A stretch of 64,000 nucleotides of DNA from Pseudomonas sp. B21-040 (lineage in GTDB: Bacteria; Pseudomonadota; Gammaproteobacteria; Pseudomonadales; Pseudomonadaceae), in contig NZ_CP087176.1 in the NCBI RefSeq assembly GCF_024748695.1, positions 5,201,501 through 5,265,500 of the forward strand. The letters run 5' to 3'. Numbering within the stretch: position 1 is the stretch's first letter; every line of letters starts with the position of its first letter. A program made the translations under genes and the position numbers. Shown here one piece after another: positions 42,725 through 53,191 of the stretch. Below the pieces are notes generated by a model. That model saw only the letters and a program-made list of their open reading frames with translations, did not search any database and was not told where the DNA came from.

Positions 42725-45700
42725 TCATTGGGCGGCCTCGTTGCCTTCGAAAGTGATGGGTTCGAAATGAGATTGCGACTCCCCCGCTTCAGCCATGACA
42801 GTGATCTCGAACGTTCCGCCGGTAGGGCTGGAGACAAACACTCGCGTCATACCTTCCTGGTTGGTGTAGCCCTGCACTGGGCGGATGACCAACTCAGCCT
42901 GGGCCCCATCCGGTGGATCCACCGGATCCACCGCTGGCGTCGTGTCTATCCAGCGTACGAGGCTGTTTTTCGCGAGGTTTTGATGGCGATCCATCAGCGT
43001 GGCGTAGAGCTCGATTTCCTGACCACTTGCAACGGGCCCCAATGGAATTCGCGACTTGAGGGGTGTCGGAAATTGCAAGGTAGTCGCATCGAACACGACG
43101 TTGATGGTGGGGGCGTACTCAGGCTCGAACAGATCCAGCCAGAACAACGGCGTGTCCGTACCCATGACCCTGCCGGGAATGAACTCGGCTTTGGCGACAC
43201 CATCGACCCAGGTTGCTTGGGCAGTAATGCTGCCAAGGGTGGCGCTCCAGTAAACAATGACCCCCGTCAACGCCTTGCCGGCAGCATCGTTGAGTGTCAC
43301 CGAAAAGGTGATCTTCTCCCCCGGCTTGTTGGCCACGACCTCGGTCTTGTCCACGGCACAGGTCATGGTGACGATTGACTTCAGATCTTCAGTGAAGCTG
43401 ATCAGCGGCGCGGGGGATTGCGCGAGACTCGGCAACGCATGTTCGGCTGCCTCCTCGTAGGCAGGCTTGTCGACGGCCTCCGGTAACGTGCCCATCAGGA
43501 AAATGGTCAAGGCGTCCATGCCGGTGTGCGCCGCCGTCACCCGAATGCGCATCAGCAGATCCAGCTGGGGAAGGTCTTTCACAATCTTGAGTGTCGGATC
43601 AATACGGCTGGCGCACTCGCGCACTTCCTGCACGCTCCAGTCGAAGAAAGCGGCCAGCCGGATCGAAGCGGCCTGCTGGGCCAGTTGCAATGCATCCCCG
43701 GTCAGCGGTGAAGGCAGGGCGTTGACCTCGCGCAGGTAATCGAGCAGTTTTTGCGCCGGTTGCTCGCTCATCTCGAAAGCCCGGGTGAGCGATGTCAGGT
43801 AGTAAAGCGTGCGCACCGTAAACGCGTGTTTGTCGGCCTGGCCCAACCAGGCTTTGTGGCCGTAATTCAGGTAGTCCTGGAGCAGCGTGGCACTGAGGTC
43901 CAGCTTCGCCACCACGGCACTGCGCCGCCGCACATCAGCCAATAGCGCCAGCAGTGGGTCCAGCTGTTCATTGCGCCCCCTCACAGGTGCCGCGGCATCA
44001 GGCACACTGCGCTCGAGCACCTGACGCAACAATTGCGAGACCGTCGCGTTTGCCCAAGCCAGCACGTGTATCGCCTGTTCGGCGTTGACACCCGAGTAAA
44101 CCGCCAGGCACTCCTTGACCGCCGAGGCCTGAGCCTCTTGCGCCTGCAACAGCACGACGAGCATTTTCTCGACGATAACGGCGCGCAGTGTTTCACTGTT
44201 TTCGCCGAGGCCATCTTTCACGGCGTCATCGAGTTTTCTTCGGGCAAAGTCCCGGTATTGCGCCTCCGAACCGGGGTAAGCAAGGACCAGCCCATCGGTG
44301 TCGACCAGTTGCGTCAGCAGGTCCAGCCAACTGGCGCCGGCCAGCGGCGGTACACCGGCCATCAACAACGCCGTGTTGGTAAACACGGCACCGGGCAACA
44401 GGTTGCGAAGCTGCTCGAACAACTGGAGCTCAGCCTCAGAAGCGGCCGCCAAGGCCTGTGGTGCAGACACTTGCTGCAACATCCACAGCACATCAATCTT
44501 GCGATCCGCACACCACTGCACACAGGAATGCATGGCGTAGATGAGGTTCAGCACATCGGGTGTATTGATCCTGTTTTGATTGATCCGGGGCTTGCCCGCC
44601 AAGCCATTGAGCCAGGATTCCCCCCCCAGTAAAGTCAGCATCAGGACGCCTTCGACCGGCGTGATGCCCAACAGGCGTGGCAGCTTCACCATGCGGTAAA
44701 AACTGGAGATGACCGCCGCGTTGCGCGCCAAAGTGTTGTTGGTAACGCCATGCGCCCCGGCAATCGCCAGGGCCAGGTAGCGGTAGGTCTTCAGATCGAT
44801 TGCCAGCGCGCTGCATAACTGGGTGACAGTCAACTCAGAATCCCCCTCTGCGGGCAATACAGGGAAGGTTTCCCCGTCAAGCCTCAAGGGTTGGCGATAA
44901 TCTCCCTGGCCATTGAAGACCTGATCAAACTGAGAAAGCGCTTCCCCCCGCCCATAAGTCGACAGCTCATCGATAAATGCGGCAAAGTCTGGCGCCGTAC
45001 AGCCATAACGCTCGCGTAACAATTGAAACAAGCCGAGGGCATGCACCACGTTGTCAGTGATCTTCCACGCGGCGGCTGGCGCGCTACCGCGGACTTCAGC
45101 CTTGATAGCCGCTGCCAACAGCGCATCCACCTGATCACTGGGCAGGTCCAGCCACTGATCCAGGCGCAACTTTCGATTCATCCGGTCGTATCGGACGAGG
45201 CCTGCAACGACGGCGGGGTCCGCTGACAATTTGTGCCGGGACGAAGAGCTGGTTCCAGGTTCCGTGATGCTGACCCCAGGGTGTACGTTGGCGTTGAGGT
45301 AAACCGAACCGCATTGCTCGCTTTCCGGTCCCGTCGGGGCGGGTTCTGGGTACGTCACGTTAGCCGAGCGCACTGGCGCGAAACCGCGCACCGACAGCAA
45401 AGCCTCAAGCCCCGGCGTGTCGAGCTTGGTTCGCTCACCGAAAATTCGCACCTCATTAAGGTCCCGCCATTCCTCCTTGTCGGCACCAAAGTTCAACAAA
45501 TAAAAGGGGGCCAGACCGCCAATGCCAACGAAGTTTTCCGTCAGCAATGTGCGCTGGTAAGGCCCCAGTCGCGATGCATGGGCCAGCGCACGCCCCGCAT
45601 CGTTGTCCCACGCTTGATCCTGCAAAAAATAAGGGAAGGACATATCCACGATGTGTGCAAAGTTGCCAACCGACAGGCCATGGTGTCGGGCCACCGCATC

Positions 45701-46381
45701 CAGCGTGACCCAATGCTGGTAGTAAGGCAGCCCGTTGGGGTAGCGCGCCACGATCATGGCCTGTTCAACATCCACGGCCGGTTCAACTTCGGGAGTCGCG
45801 CCATGTTCCTTGATGAACGCTTCCAGCACCGAGACGATGATGTCCACCGAAGACACCGATTGATAAACTGCCTTGAAGTCGATGGCCAGCAGTTTCAGAT
45901 CCTTGCGTCGGTCATGCAGTGGCAGTTTATTCGTGTCGATTGATGCGGACTCGATACGTTTCTCGATCCACCTCAACAACTCGATCAGATAGGCCACTGG
46001 CGAAGCAATCGACTCCAGCGCCTGTGGCGGGCAAAAATTGTCGAAATCGGGGGAGAACAGACTCTCAAAACTGGGACCAACGACCATCGACAACAAACCG
46101 CTGCCTGGCACCGCTTCGCCGTCGGTTTCATGTTTGCGCAGGCTGTGCTCGATAAACTGGCGCCGCACATAAATGGCCAGGCTGTTGGCCCGCCGCAAAA
46201 ACGCATGGGCGTCATCGGGGCTCAACCCGAAGTCACTGACCAGCCCTTTAACACCATTTTCCACCAGTGCAACCACCGAACCGCCGCCGTCGATGTAGGC
46301 CTTGAGCGTGACATATTGGGTGCGTTGTACCTCACTAAATACCTGGTTCAGGAGTTGTGAAGCGGGGCGAGCGTTAGCCAT
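42725..46381 (-). CDS. tcaA: TcaA-like Tc toxin A subunit, N-terminal half (VRP1 region)
   Basis: The 1218-aa protein has the VRP1-type (Salmonella virulence plasmid 28 kDa) region at about 108-200, with DNFCPPQALESIASPVAYLI, and a long alpha-helical shell with LYSGVNAEQAIHVLAWANA-like segments. Residues about 993-1218 form two Ig-like domains (each near 105 aa), placed where receptor-binding domains interrupt the shell in single-chain TcA; that equivalence is inference. AAGGAA precedes the ATG at 46379-46381. With tcaB it makes the full A component. No signal peptide. Confidence 0.88.
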   Translation of the reverse strand: MANARPASQLLNQVFSEVQRTQYVTLKAYIDGGGSVVALVENGVKGLVSDFGLSPDDAHAFLRRANSLAIYVRRQFIEHSLRKHETDGEAVPGSGLLSMVVGPSFESLFSPDFDNFCPPQALESIASPVAYLIELLRWIEKRIESASIDTNKLPLHDRRKDLKLLAIDFKAVYQSVSSVDIIVSVLEAFIKEHGATPEVEPAVDVEQAMIVARYPNGLPYYQHWVTLDAVARHHGLSVGNFAHIVDMSFPYFLQDQAWDNDAGRALAHASRLGPYQRTLLTENFVGIGGLAPFYLLNFGADKEEWRDLNEVRIFGERTKLDTPGLEALLSVRGFAPVRSANVTYPEPAPTGPESEQCGSVYLNANVHPGVSITEPGTSSSSRHKLSADPAVVAGLVRYDRMNRKLRLDQWLDLPSDQVDALLAAAIKAEVRGSAPAAAWKITDNVVHALGLFQLLRERYGCTAPDFAAFIDELSTYGRGEALSQFDQVFNGQGDYRQPLRLDGETFPVLPAEGDSELTVTQLCSALAIDLKTYRYLALAIAGAHGVTNNTLARNAAVISSFYRMVKLPRLLGITPVEGVLMLTLLGGESWLNGLAGKPRINQNRINTPDVLNLIYAMHSCVQWCADRKIDVLWMLQQVSAPQALAAASEAELQLFEQLRNLLPGAVFTNTALLMAGVPPLAGASWLDLLTQLVDTDGLVLAYPGSEAQYRDFARRKLDDAVKDGLGENSETLRAVIVEKMLVVLLQAQEAQASAVKECLAVYSGVNAEQAIHVLAWANATVSQLLRQVLERSVPDAAAPVRGRNEQLDPLLALLADVRRRSAVVAKLDLSATLLQDYLNYGHKAWLGQADKHAFTVRTLYYLTSLTRAFEMSEQPAQKLLDYLREVNALPSPLTGDALQLAQQAASIRLAAFFDWSVQEVRECASRIDPTLKIVKDLPQLDLLMRIRVTAAHTGMDALTIFLMGTLPEAVDKPAYEEAAEHALPSLAQSPAPLISFTEDLKSIVTMTCAVDKTEVVANKPGEKITFSVTLNDAAGKALTGVIVYWSATLGSITAQATWVDGVAKAEFIPGRVMGTDTPLFWLDLFEPEYAPTINVVFDATTLQFPTPLKSRIPLGPVASGQEIELYATLMDRHQNLAKNSLVRWIDTTPAVDPVDPPDGAQAELVIRPVQGYTNQEGMTRVFVSSPTGGTFEITVMAEAGESQSHFEPITFEGNEAAQ

Positions 46382-46482
46382 GGTCAGTTTCCTTGGGTCG
46401 ATAACTGCCCTGAACAGCCTGGCGAATTTGCCGGGCCGCCGGTTCGTACGAAGAGATTTGGCGCCTGAAGCCAATCACCGTC

Positions 46483-46502
46483 TACTGTCATAAATAACAG
46501 TT
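46483..46502 (-). promoter_or_regulatory. Palindromic operator candidate upstream of tcaA (CTGT-N8-ACAG)
   Basis: TACTGTCATAAATAACAGTT lies 101 bases before the tcaA ATG, between the end of the Ig-1011 gene and tcaA. It has the lux-box form NNCT-N12-AGNN and also resembles the LexA SOS box (TACTGT...ACAGTA). It shares the core with the elements at 50210 and 58140. Confidence 0.5.
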
Positions 46503-46530
46503 TAAATGACCACTCGTCGGGCAAAAGAGC

Positions 46531-49500
46531 TCAGGGTTCGGTGGGGGGCGCCAGCTCGATTTGGAAACGCTGGCTGTCCGCCCAATCAGATACCGTCGCG
46601 CCATCCGTACCGTCGGTGATGGTTTGCTTGAACCGGCACCATTGACCGCCAACAGGCAGCGACTGGCCCGCCCCGCCCTGCCAGCCTCCGCTACCGACGG
46701 GAAGGTTCGGTGCCCACACCTGATCCGGATTGAACCAGCTTGCGACTTGCCCCACGCCTGGCCTGCCCTTGCCCTTGAACCCGACCGGGTGGCTGACCCA
46801 CTGGCCTGCCGCCGGTAGTTCGATGGAAGGCAGGTAAGTTCCCAACCTGACCTGCCGCTTCGGGGAGTCGACGGAATCGAAACCATCGCACGATGCCACG
46901 GCAGTCAGAGCGCAGAGGCCACCCGGTTGGTCGAATTCCATCGTCACCGACCAGGTGCGGTCCTCCAGCACCGGGTTTCGTCCCAGTACCGTGGTCGCGG
47001 CGCCATTCAGGCTCACCGTCACGGTATCCCCCGGCACGCCGAAACCAGAGATTACCCCCCTTCGACCGATGTGCTCGTCGCTGGCAGGGCTTTCAATGTA
47101 CGGTGCCGCAGGGACGACGTTGTAGGGCAATGGCCGGCTGTCTCGGGAAGTCTGGTTGCCCTGGGTTTGCCTGGCCCGAATGGCCTTTTTCCCGACCGGC
47201 AATGTCACGTCGGCTTTCCAGCGACCATCGGCCTGGACCGGAATATTGGTGAGCAACGGCTCGGCAACGCCGTCCAGCCAAACCGACACTTGAGCGCCCG
47301 GCATGGCCCAGCCTTCAATCGTCGACGTACGCGGCAGGTCACCGTTTTCAATCGGCACGGTAATGATCGGCGGCGTCAGTACCACGTTGAAAACGCGCAC
47401 GTCACTGTGCACGGACTCCTGCTGATTGAGTGTCTGTTGCGCATCAACGGCGTACTCACGAAACTCCAGCGCGGTGAGGTCGATCGACCACTCGCCGTCG
47501 GCGGCCAGTACTTTGGGAGCGCCCAGATTTCTACCGAACTGAGCATCACGCAGTTGCATCGAGGCGCCCTTCATACCCGCCAGCCCTTGAACGGTGAGGT
47601 CACGGCCAACCTCGGCATTTTCTTGCGGGGCGGTGATCTGCGGTTTAACCATGGGTAGCTTGACCGTGAAGGTTTTCGCTACTGACGGTGACGTTTGCTG
47701 CGCAGCGGTCTGAGTGACCGTGACGGTGTGGGTCACCCCGGTGGTAAAGGGCGTGCCCCGCTGAAAGGTCCAATTGTCGCCGACAACGGTGGCAGTGTGC
47801 ACGGTGGAGCTGCCGCTGAAAGTGAGGCTGACCACTGCTCCCGGCCAACATTTGCCGCTAAAGCGCGGCGAAAGCCCATCCTCCACGGGATCGTTAACAT
47901 CCGGTGCCAGAGGTGCGATCGTGACTACTAGAGTGACCCAAGCTGACGTCTGCCCGTTCAAGGTTTGCCGGATATGCACTTCCCGACGGCCCGTCGGCCC
48001 CCATACCTGAGACGCCCGGCTCGACCACCGACCGTCGGTCACAAGGGCATCGGGCGCTACCATCGAACTACCGCCCGGGTCGTAAAGTTTCACCGTCGCG
48101 CCGTTGTAGCCTTTGCCGGAGAAGGTCGGCTGGTAAACCGCCGTGTAGGTCACATCACTTAGATCGGGAAGCACCCGGCTGAAAGTGAATGTGTAGGGCA
48201 GTGACTCGATCCAGCCACCGGCATTGTCAGGCACCTTCTGAATCGCCCTCAGGCTGTAGGTGCCGAACGGCCAGTTCGTCGCGGTGGTTTCCCATTTGTC
48301 AGCGGTGACCACAACAGCGGGTGGGGCCGTTCCATTGGGGCCGCTGACGATAGAGATCTCGACCGTGGCGCCGATGTGGCCGGTACCTGAGAACTTCACT
48401 GAGGTCTCGTTTGGCAATGTAGAAGCGATAGCGGCCAACGCTGGAGGACGGACTTTGACTGCTCGAGCCGGGCTTACAACAGAAGGGGCGTCGCCAATGA
48501 TCTGTCGCGCGACCATCGAAAACGCACCCACCGGAATCCCGTTGTCGAAAGCCGTAATCCTCCACTGACCGTCTGTCCCGGCAGTGCCCTGTCCGATCTT
48601 GAAGGAATGTGCGAGGTCTTTGAGTACCTCGACAATAGCGCCCGGATAAGCGTTATCGCCAGATATCGCCCCCCGTGGTTCGATAAATGCGCCGTCTGTC
48701 GGAATCGAGATTCTGGGCCCGCCGACTAAAAGGAATGATCGCATCACAGACCAGTCATTTAGATCCCGATGCCGCACCTGCATCTCAACCGTGCCGCCAT
48801 TGGGGTAGTTCGCTTGGTTGAATGTAGTCTCCCATGAACCATTGGATTGAACCTTCGCTTGCCCATGCAAATAACCTCCACCGGGGGACATGATGTCAAC
48901 ATCTTTACCGGGAATGCCCCGCCCCTTTAACGAAATCTGGTTGCCGGCCAGTACTACCTCACCCTGCCGTGGGGAGTCGATGACTGGGGCCACCGGAGTT
49001 ACCAAACTGACAGTGACCGAGTTGGAGTTGGCGGAAAAATCATTCCCTATTTTTTGCTTTGCGTAAAACGTTAAAGGCTGAGTCTCACTAGGAAGTGTGA
49101 CGGTTGCGTCCCAAGCACCTCCGGCCCTAATAGTTGCAGTACTCAGAAGCGTGTTTCCACTTGCGTTATGCAGGGTTACCGTTCCTCCACCCAATACACC
49201 ACCGCTTCCTGTGACGGCAAACTGCTTGCTCGGCAATGTACCGGAGGGTGGCGAGGCAATAACGACAGGAGGGACATGAAGTTTAAAATGAACAATCGTT
49301 GTACCAGCCGAACCCTGGGCAACTTCAAATCTGTAATCACCTGGCGTAAGTGATCCAGACAGCACGGCCGACCATAGACTACCTTGCTGAGTCGCCACTT
49401 TTTCTTTTACCGGATTCTGACCTGTGCTTGTATACAGACGTGCAACAATGGTCCCCGAAGTACTTGATGTGCCAGAGGTAGCAATATCGAAATTCGACAC

Positions 49501-49566
49501 ATACGCATTCGCGCTTGGAACTTCAATAACGGGACCGGCAACCACTGAATTCTCTAAGTTATCCAT
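46531..49566 (-). CDS. Tandem Ig-like repeat protein upstream of tcaA (1011 aa)
   Basis: After an N-terminal region of about 100 residues come about ten repeats of 85-95 residues. Each opens with P-x-I-x-x-P-x-x-G, then a G-x-G-x-PG turn (for example LKGRGIPGKDVDI, ISGFGVPGDTVTV, IEGWAMPGAQVSV), a DGxW motif in the middle and an RQT-x-x-GQ-x-S strand near the end, as in bacterial Ig-like adhesin repeats. There is no signal peptide, LPXTG or outer-membrane anchor. GGAG lies 13 bases before the ATG. It follows the 168-aa gene by 86 bases and precedes tcaA by 149 bases. Function unknown; it is probably tied to the Tc system. Confidence 0.75.
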   Translation of the reverse strand: MDNLENSVVAGPVIEVPSANAYVSNFDIATSGTSSTSGTIVARLYTSTGQNPVKEKVATQQGSLWSAVLSGSLTPGDYRFEVAQGSAGTTIVHFKLHVPPVVIASPPSGTLPSKQFAVTGSGGVLGGGTVTLHNASGNTLLSTATIRAGGAWDATVTLPSETQPLTFYAKQKIGNDFSANSNSVTVSLVTPVAPVIDSPRQGEVVLAGNQISLKGRGIPGKDVDIMSPGGGYLHGQAKVQSNGSWETTFNQANYPNGGTVEMQVRHRDLNDWSVMRSFLLVGGPRISIPTDGAFIEPRGAISGDNAYPGAIVEVLKDLAHSFKIGQGTAGTDGQWRITAFDNGIPVGAFSMVARQIIGDAPSVVSPARAVKVRPPALAAIASTLPNETSVKFSGTGHIGATVEISIVSGPNGTAPPAVVVTADKWETTATNWPFGTYSLRAIQKVPDNAGGWIESLPYTFTFSRVLPDLSDVTYTAVYQPTFSGKGYNGATVKLYDPGGSSMVAPDALVTDGRWSSRASQVWGPTGRREVHIRQTLNGQTSAWVTLVVTIAPLAPDVNDPVEDGLSPRFSGKCWPGAVVSLTFSGSSTVHTATVVGDNWTFQRGTPFTTGVTHTVTVTQTAAQQTSPSVAKTFTVKLPMVKPQITAPQENAEVGRDLTVQGLAGMKGASMQLRDAQFGRNLGAPKVLAADGEWSIDLTALEFREYAVDAQQTLNQQESVHSDVRVFNVVLTPPIITVPIENGDLPRTSTIEGWAMPGAQVSVWLDGVAEPLLTNIPVQADGRWKADVTLPVGKKAIRARQTQGNQTSRDSRPLPYNVVPAAPYIESPASDEHIGRRGVISGFGVPGDTVTVSLNGAATTVLGRNPVLEDRTWSVTMEFDQPGGLCALTAVASCDGFDSVDSPKRQVRLGTYLPSIELPAAGQWVSHPVGFKGKGRPGVGQVASWFNPDQVWAPNLPVGSGGWQGGAGQSLPVGGQWCRFKQTITDGTDGATVSDWADSQRFQIELAPPTEP

Positions 49567-49652
49567 GATGACCAGCAGCTCCTGAACCTATCAAGTATTT
49601 GTTTGTGAGGCCCGCGACGGCCTCGGCCGTTGTGCCCTGATCTAATACAGCA

Positions 49653-50159
49653 TCAAAGCACATACTTCACAGATACATCCCCCCACAGAGTGGGATCGCC
49701 AGAGTTATCGCGATCATAGATATATTTAACTTGGATAACATCTTCTTTGGGACTTGAGCTTTCATACGTTTTGCGCTCGGTAATATCGTGCCATTCGCCA
49801 TCCTGGTTTGCTTTACCAGTCAAATGCTTGAACTTATCAAGTCCGGCAATAGCTAAAAACAGATCTCCGTTGGTTTGACCATTCGCCGTCACTTGGTATT
49901 GCACTGTTTCCACGTTGAATTCTTTCCCTGATTTCGTCCACCAGTATATAACCGTAAGTTTCGCTTTCCTGAAGTCAGCCTCCGCTACCACAGTCGTTGT
50001 ATAGGTCTCTTCCGAATCAATCCATTTATCTTTCGGTAGTAACTTTGCAGGCTTAATTTCCACAGCACAATTATTGCAATCAGGACCTTTCCAGTTATCG
50101 TCTTTTTCATTACTCACAATAATCACCTTAAAATTAGTTAACACATGAGTAGTACTCAA
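49653..50159 (-). CDS. Unknown 168-aa protein at the head of the Tc cluster
   Basis: The product begins (M)STTHVLTNFKVIIVSNEKDD and includes IYWWTKSGKEFNVETVQYQV and WGDVSVKYVL at the end; the alternating pattern suggests a beta-sandwich. I do not recognise a family. It has two Cys as DCNNC. The codon use is AT-richer than the neighbours. The start is a TTG at 50157-50159 with only a weak ribosome site; a GTG five codons later is the alternative. It has a lux-box-like element 50 bases upstream and is probably co-transcribed with the Ig-1011 gene. Confidence 0.6.
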   Translation of the reverse strand: MSTTHVLTNFKVIIVSNEKDDNWKGPDCNNCAVEIKPAKLLPKDKWIDSEETYTTTVVAEADFRKAKLTVIYWWTKSGKEFNVETVQYQVTANGQTNGDLFLAIAGLDKFKHLTGKANQDGEWHDITERKTYESSSPKEDVIQVKYIYDRDNSGDPTLWGDVSVKYVL

Positions 50160-50209
50160 ACTGCACCACCCGACCCCATGTAGTTAAACGTAAGCACCAC
50201 GGTCTGCCC

Positions 50210-50229
50210 ACCTGTAAAATCTGACAGTT
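50210..50229 (-). promoter_or_regulatory. lux-box-like operator upstream of the 168-aa gene
   Basis: ACCTGTAAAATCTGACAGTT matches the element at 58140-58159 in 17 of 20 positions and fits NNCT-N12-AGNN. On the minus strand, TTTAACTA begins 22 bases after the element, where the -10 of a LuxR-activated promoter would lie; the first gene starts 50 bases downstream. Confidence 0.6.
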
Positions 50230-50295
50230 CAGACGAACGGTAAATACGCTTCAATTTTGGTTCTTTTAGATGTCAGATAGTTATTGTGGCGCCCG

Positions 50296-50344
50296 CGCGA
50301 GCAAGCTCGCTCCCTGTGTACAACACAGATTCAGCTTGCTCGCG
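50296..50344. repeat. REP-like inverted repeat downstream of the PilZ gene
   Basis: Arms 50296-50307 (cgcgagcaagct) and 50333-50344 (agcttgctcgcg) pair perfectly around a 25-base loop, 28 bases after the PilZ stop codon. It marks the border between core genes and the Tc cluster. Confidence 0.7.
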
Positions 50345-50371
50345 GAAGGAATAGCGAAGCTGCGGTAACCT

Positions 50372-50731
50372 TCAGGCAGACGCCGGCAACGGCTGAAAAC
50401 TGAAGTATTGCTGTAACGCACTTACCAGTTGCCCATATTCCGGCGGTGCCCGTTGCAGGCTGAAACCGGCGTCATAGTGGTGAGGGGTCGCGTCTTCGTG
50501 GCACCACAGGCAACACGCCCGAAAATCGATGACTTGCAGGCAACCGTTGCAACCGGGGATTTTCAGGCGTAAATCGAAATCGGCGCCAATCATCATTGGC
50601 AACTGGCTGATCAACATCAGCCCGTCGGCAGAGACATTGCCCAGAAACCCGATGGGTTTGTCAGTGACACTGTTGAACACTTTCAGGAAATACGGCAGTT
50701 GATGCCGCTCGATACGGCGGTTGGTAAACAT
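50372..50731 (-). CDS. PilZ domain protein
   Basis: The 119-aa form starts MFTNRRIERHQLPYFLKVFN and has the cyclic di-GMP binding motifs: an Arg-rich RxxxR-type (RRIER) and N-x-S-x-x-G (NVSADGLML). PilZ proteins are c-di-GMP receptors that control motility or exopolysaccharide. A longer in-frame start at 50881 exists, with GAGG very close to its ATG, so the N terminus is uncertain; I prefer the short form because the extension has no domain features. A GGDEF gene lies nearby at 54.9 kb. Confidence 0.75.
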   Translation of the reverse strand: MFTNRRIERHQLPYFLKVFNSVTDKPIGFLGNVSADGLMLISQLPMMIGADFDLRLKIPGCNGCLQVIDFRACCLWCHEDATPHHYDAGFSLQRAPPEYGQLVSALQQYFSFQPLPASA

Positions 50732-50971
50732 GCGCAATTCGCCCAGCAAGGCCCTTAAGCAGAGCCGCACTACTGCTTCGGAACGGGCCTGCGTGACTTG
50801 TTTAGAGGTAGGCGCGCTCTCCCCGCTTCCGGTGCGACAGTCCACACAATGCTGACGCTCACTGCTGCCGGTCACAGGCATGACCTCGGTTCAGAGGCAA
50901 GGGCTCTGAAACCGATCTATTGGACTATAGCTCACCGCCACCGGTGAGCCAGCCGTTGCAGACAACTGCAA

Positions 50972-51343
50972 TCAGTAAGTCGGGCGCGGGGCCGCTGCGC
51001 TGCGGATCGGGTAATGGCCCGTGCTCTGCAGGGTTTCCAGACGGGCGCGGGCGCGGTAGGCGTATTCGCTTTGCGGGTAGGTCGCGATGATGAACTCGTA
51101 AGTCTGCGCCGCATCGACGAACAGCATCTGCCGTTCCAGGCACTGGCCACGCATCATCGAGACTTCCGGCCACACATAAGGCCGCACGCGACTGGAGCGC
51201 TCGACTTTCGACAACTCGAGCATCACCTGCTCGCAATTGCCACGGTCATAGGCGCTGTAGGCGAGATTCAAATGATGGTTCATGGACCAACGGGCGCAGC
51301 CCGTCACACTGAGGGCAAGGACGGCAATGAGCGCAAATCGCAT
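50972..51343 (-). CDS. Small TPR-like lipoprotein
   Basis: The 123-aa protein has a lipoprotein signal peptide with lipobox VTGC (Cys at residue 16) and helical repeats (LNLAYSAYDRGNCEQVMLELSKVE and FVDAAQTYEFIIATYPQSEYA) of tetratricopeptide type. It is probably anchored in the envelope; the function is unknown. AGGAG precedes the ATG. It is divergent from pykA, the same arrangement as in other Pseudomonas as far as I recall. Confidence 0.8.
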   Translation of the reverse strand: MRFALIAVLALSVTGCARWSMNHHLNLAYSAYDRGNCEQVMLELSKVERSSRVRPYVWPEVSMMRGQCLERQMLFVDAAQTYEFIIATYPQSEYAYRARARLETLQSTGHYPIRSAAAPRPTY

Positions 51344-51532
51344 GGGGGGTTCTCCTGTCTTGAGCCCTGTATCGACCCGTTGAGTAAAAACTTCAGGCTG
51401 CCTGCACCAAAAGCATTCGCCTGGAGATAAAAGCGACGAACAAGATCTTTATAAAAAGTAGTGCAAACGAACAATGACTACACCCCTAGAGCATAGTAGC
51501 CTCACTCAGCGCTTGAACTCAGGAGTCTTTGC

Positions 51533-52984
<1,452 letters not shown>

Positions 52985-53004
52985 GTACCGGACCGCTGAA
53001 AAAC

Positions 53005-53036
53005 AAAAGCCCCGCCATGTGAATGGCGGGGCTTTT
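53005..53036 (+). terminator. Terminator of pykA
   Basis: Perfect 14-bp arms 53005-53018 and 53023-53036 (aaaagccccgccat and complement) with a 4-base loop, ending in a T-run. Confidence 0.92.
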
Positions 53037-53069
53037 TGCTTTCTGGTCCAACAGCTGTGGTGTTCTGGC

Positions 53070-53174
53070 TGGCCTCATCGCGAGCAAGCTCGGCTCCCAC
53101 AGTGGTGGGTGGTGGTCACAGACTGGAGTTCGACTCAAAACCTGTGGGAGCCGAGCTTGCTCGCGATGAGGCCA
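53070..53174. repeat. REP-type inverted repeat, 32-bp arms
   Basis: Arms 53070-53101 and 53143-53174 are perfect complements (tggcctcatcgcgagcaagc at the left start) around a 41-base spacer. It lies between pykA and the enoyl-CoA hydratase gene, which converge. Confidence 0.85.
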
Positions 53175-53191
53175 CTCCAGTCACCGCAGAG

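Noticed and set aside
42660..42730. Reading the tcaA/tcaB break as a frameshift in one toxin gene
   Set aside because: tcaB has its own AGGAGGAAGG site and ATG after a 55-base gap, and tcaA ends after complete Ig-like domains; the split matches the known TcaA/TcaB arrangement.
46483..46502. Calling the element definitely a LexA SOS box
   Set aside because: This site alone fits LexA well, but its relatives at 50210 and 58140 have GC-containing centres and outer bases of lux-box type, so a LuxR-family regulator fits the set better; the LexA reading stays open as an alternative.
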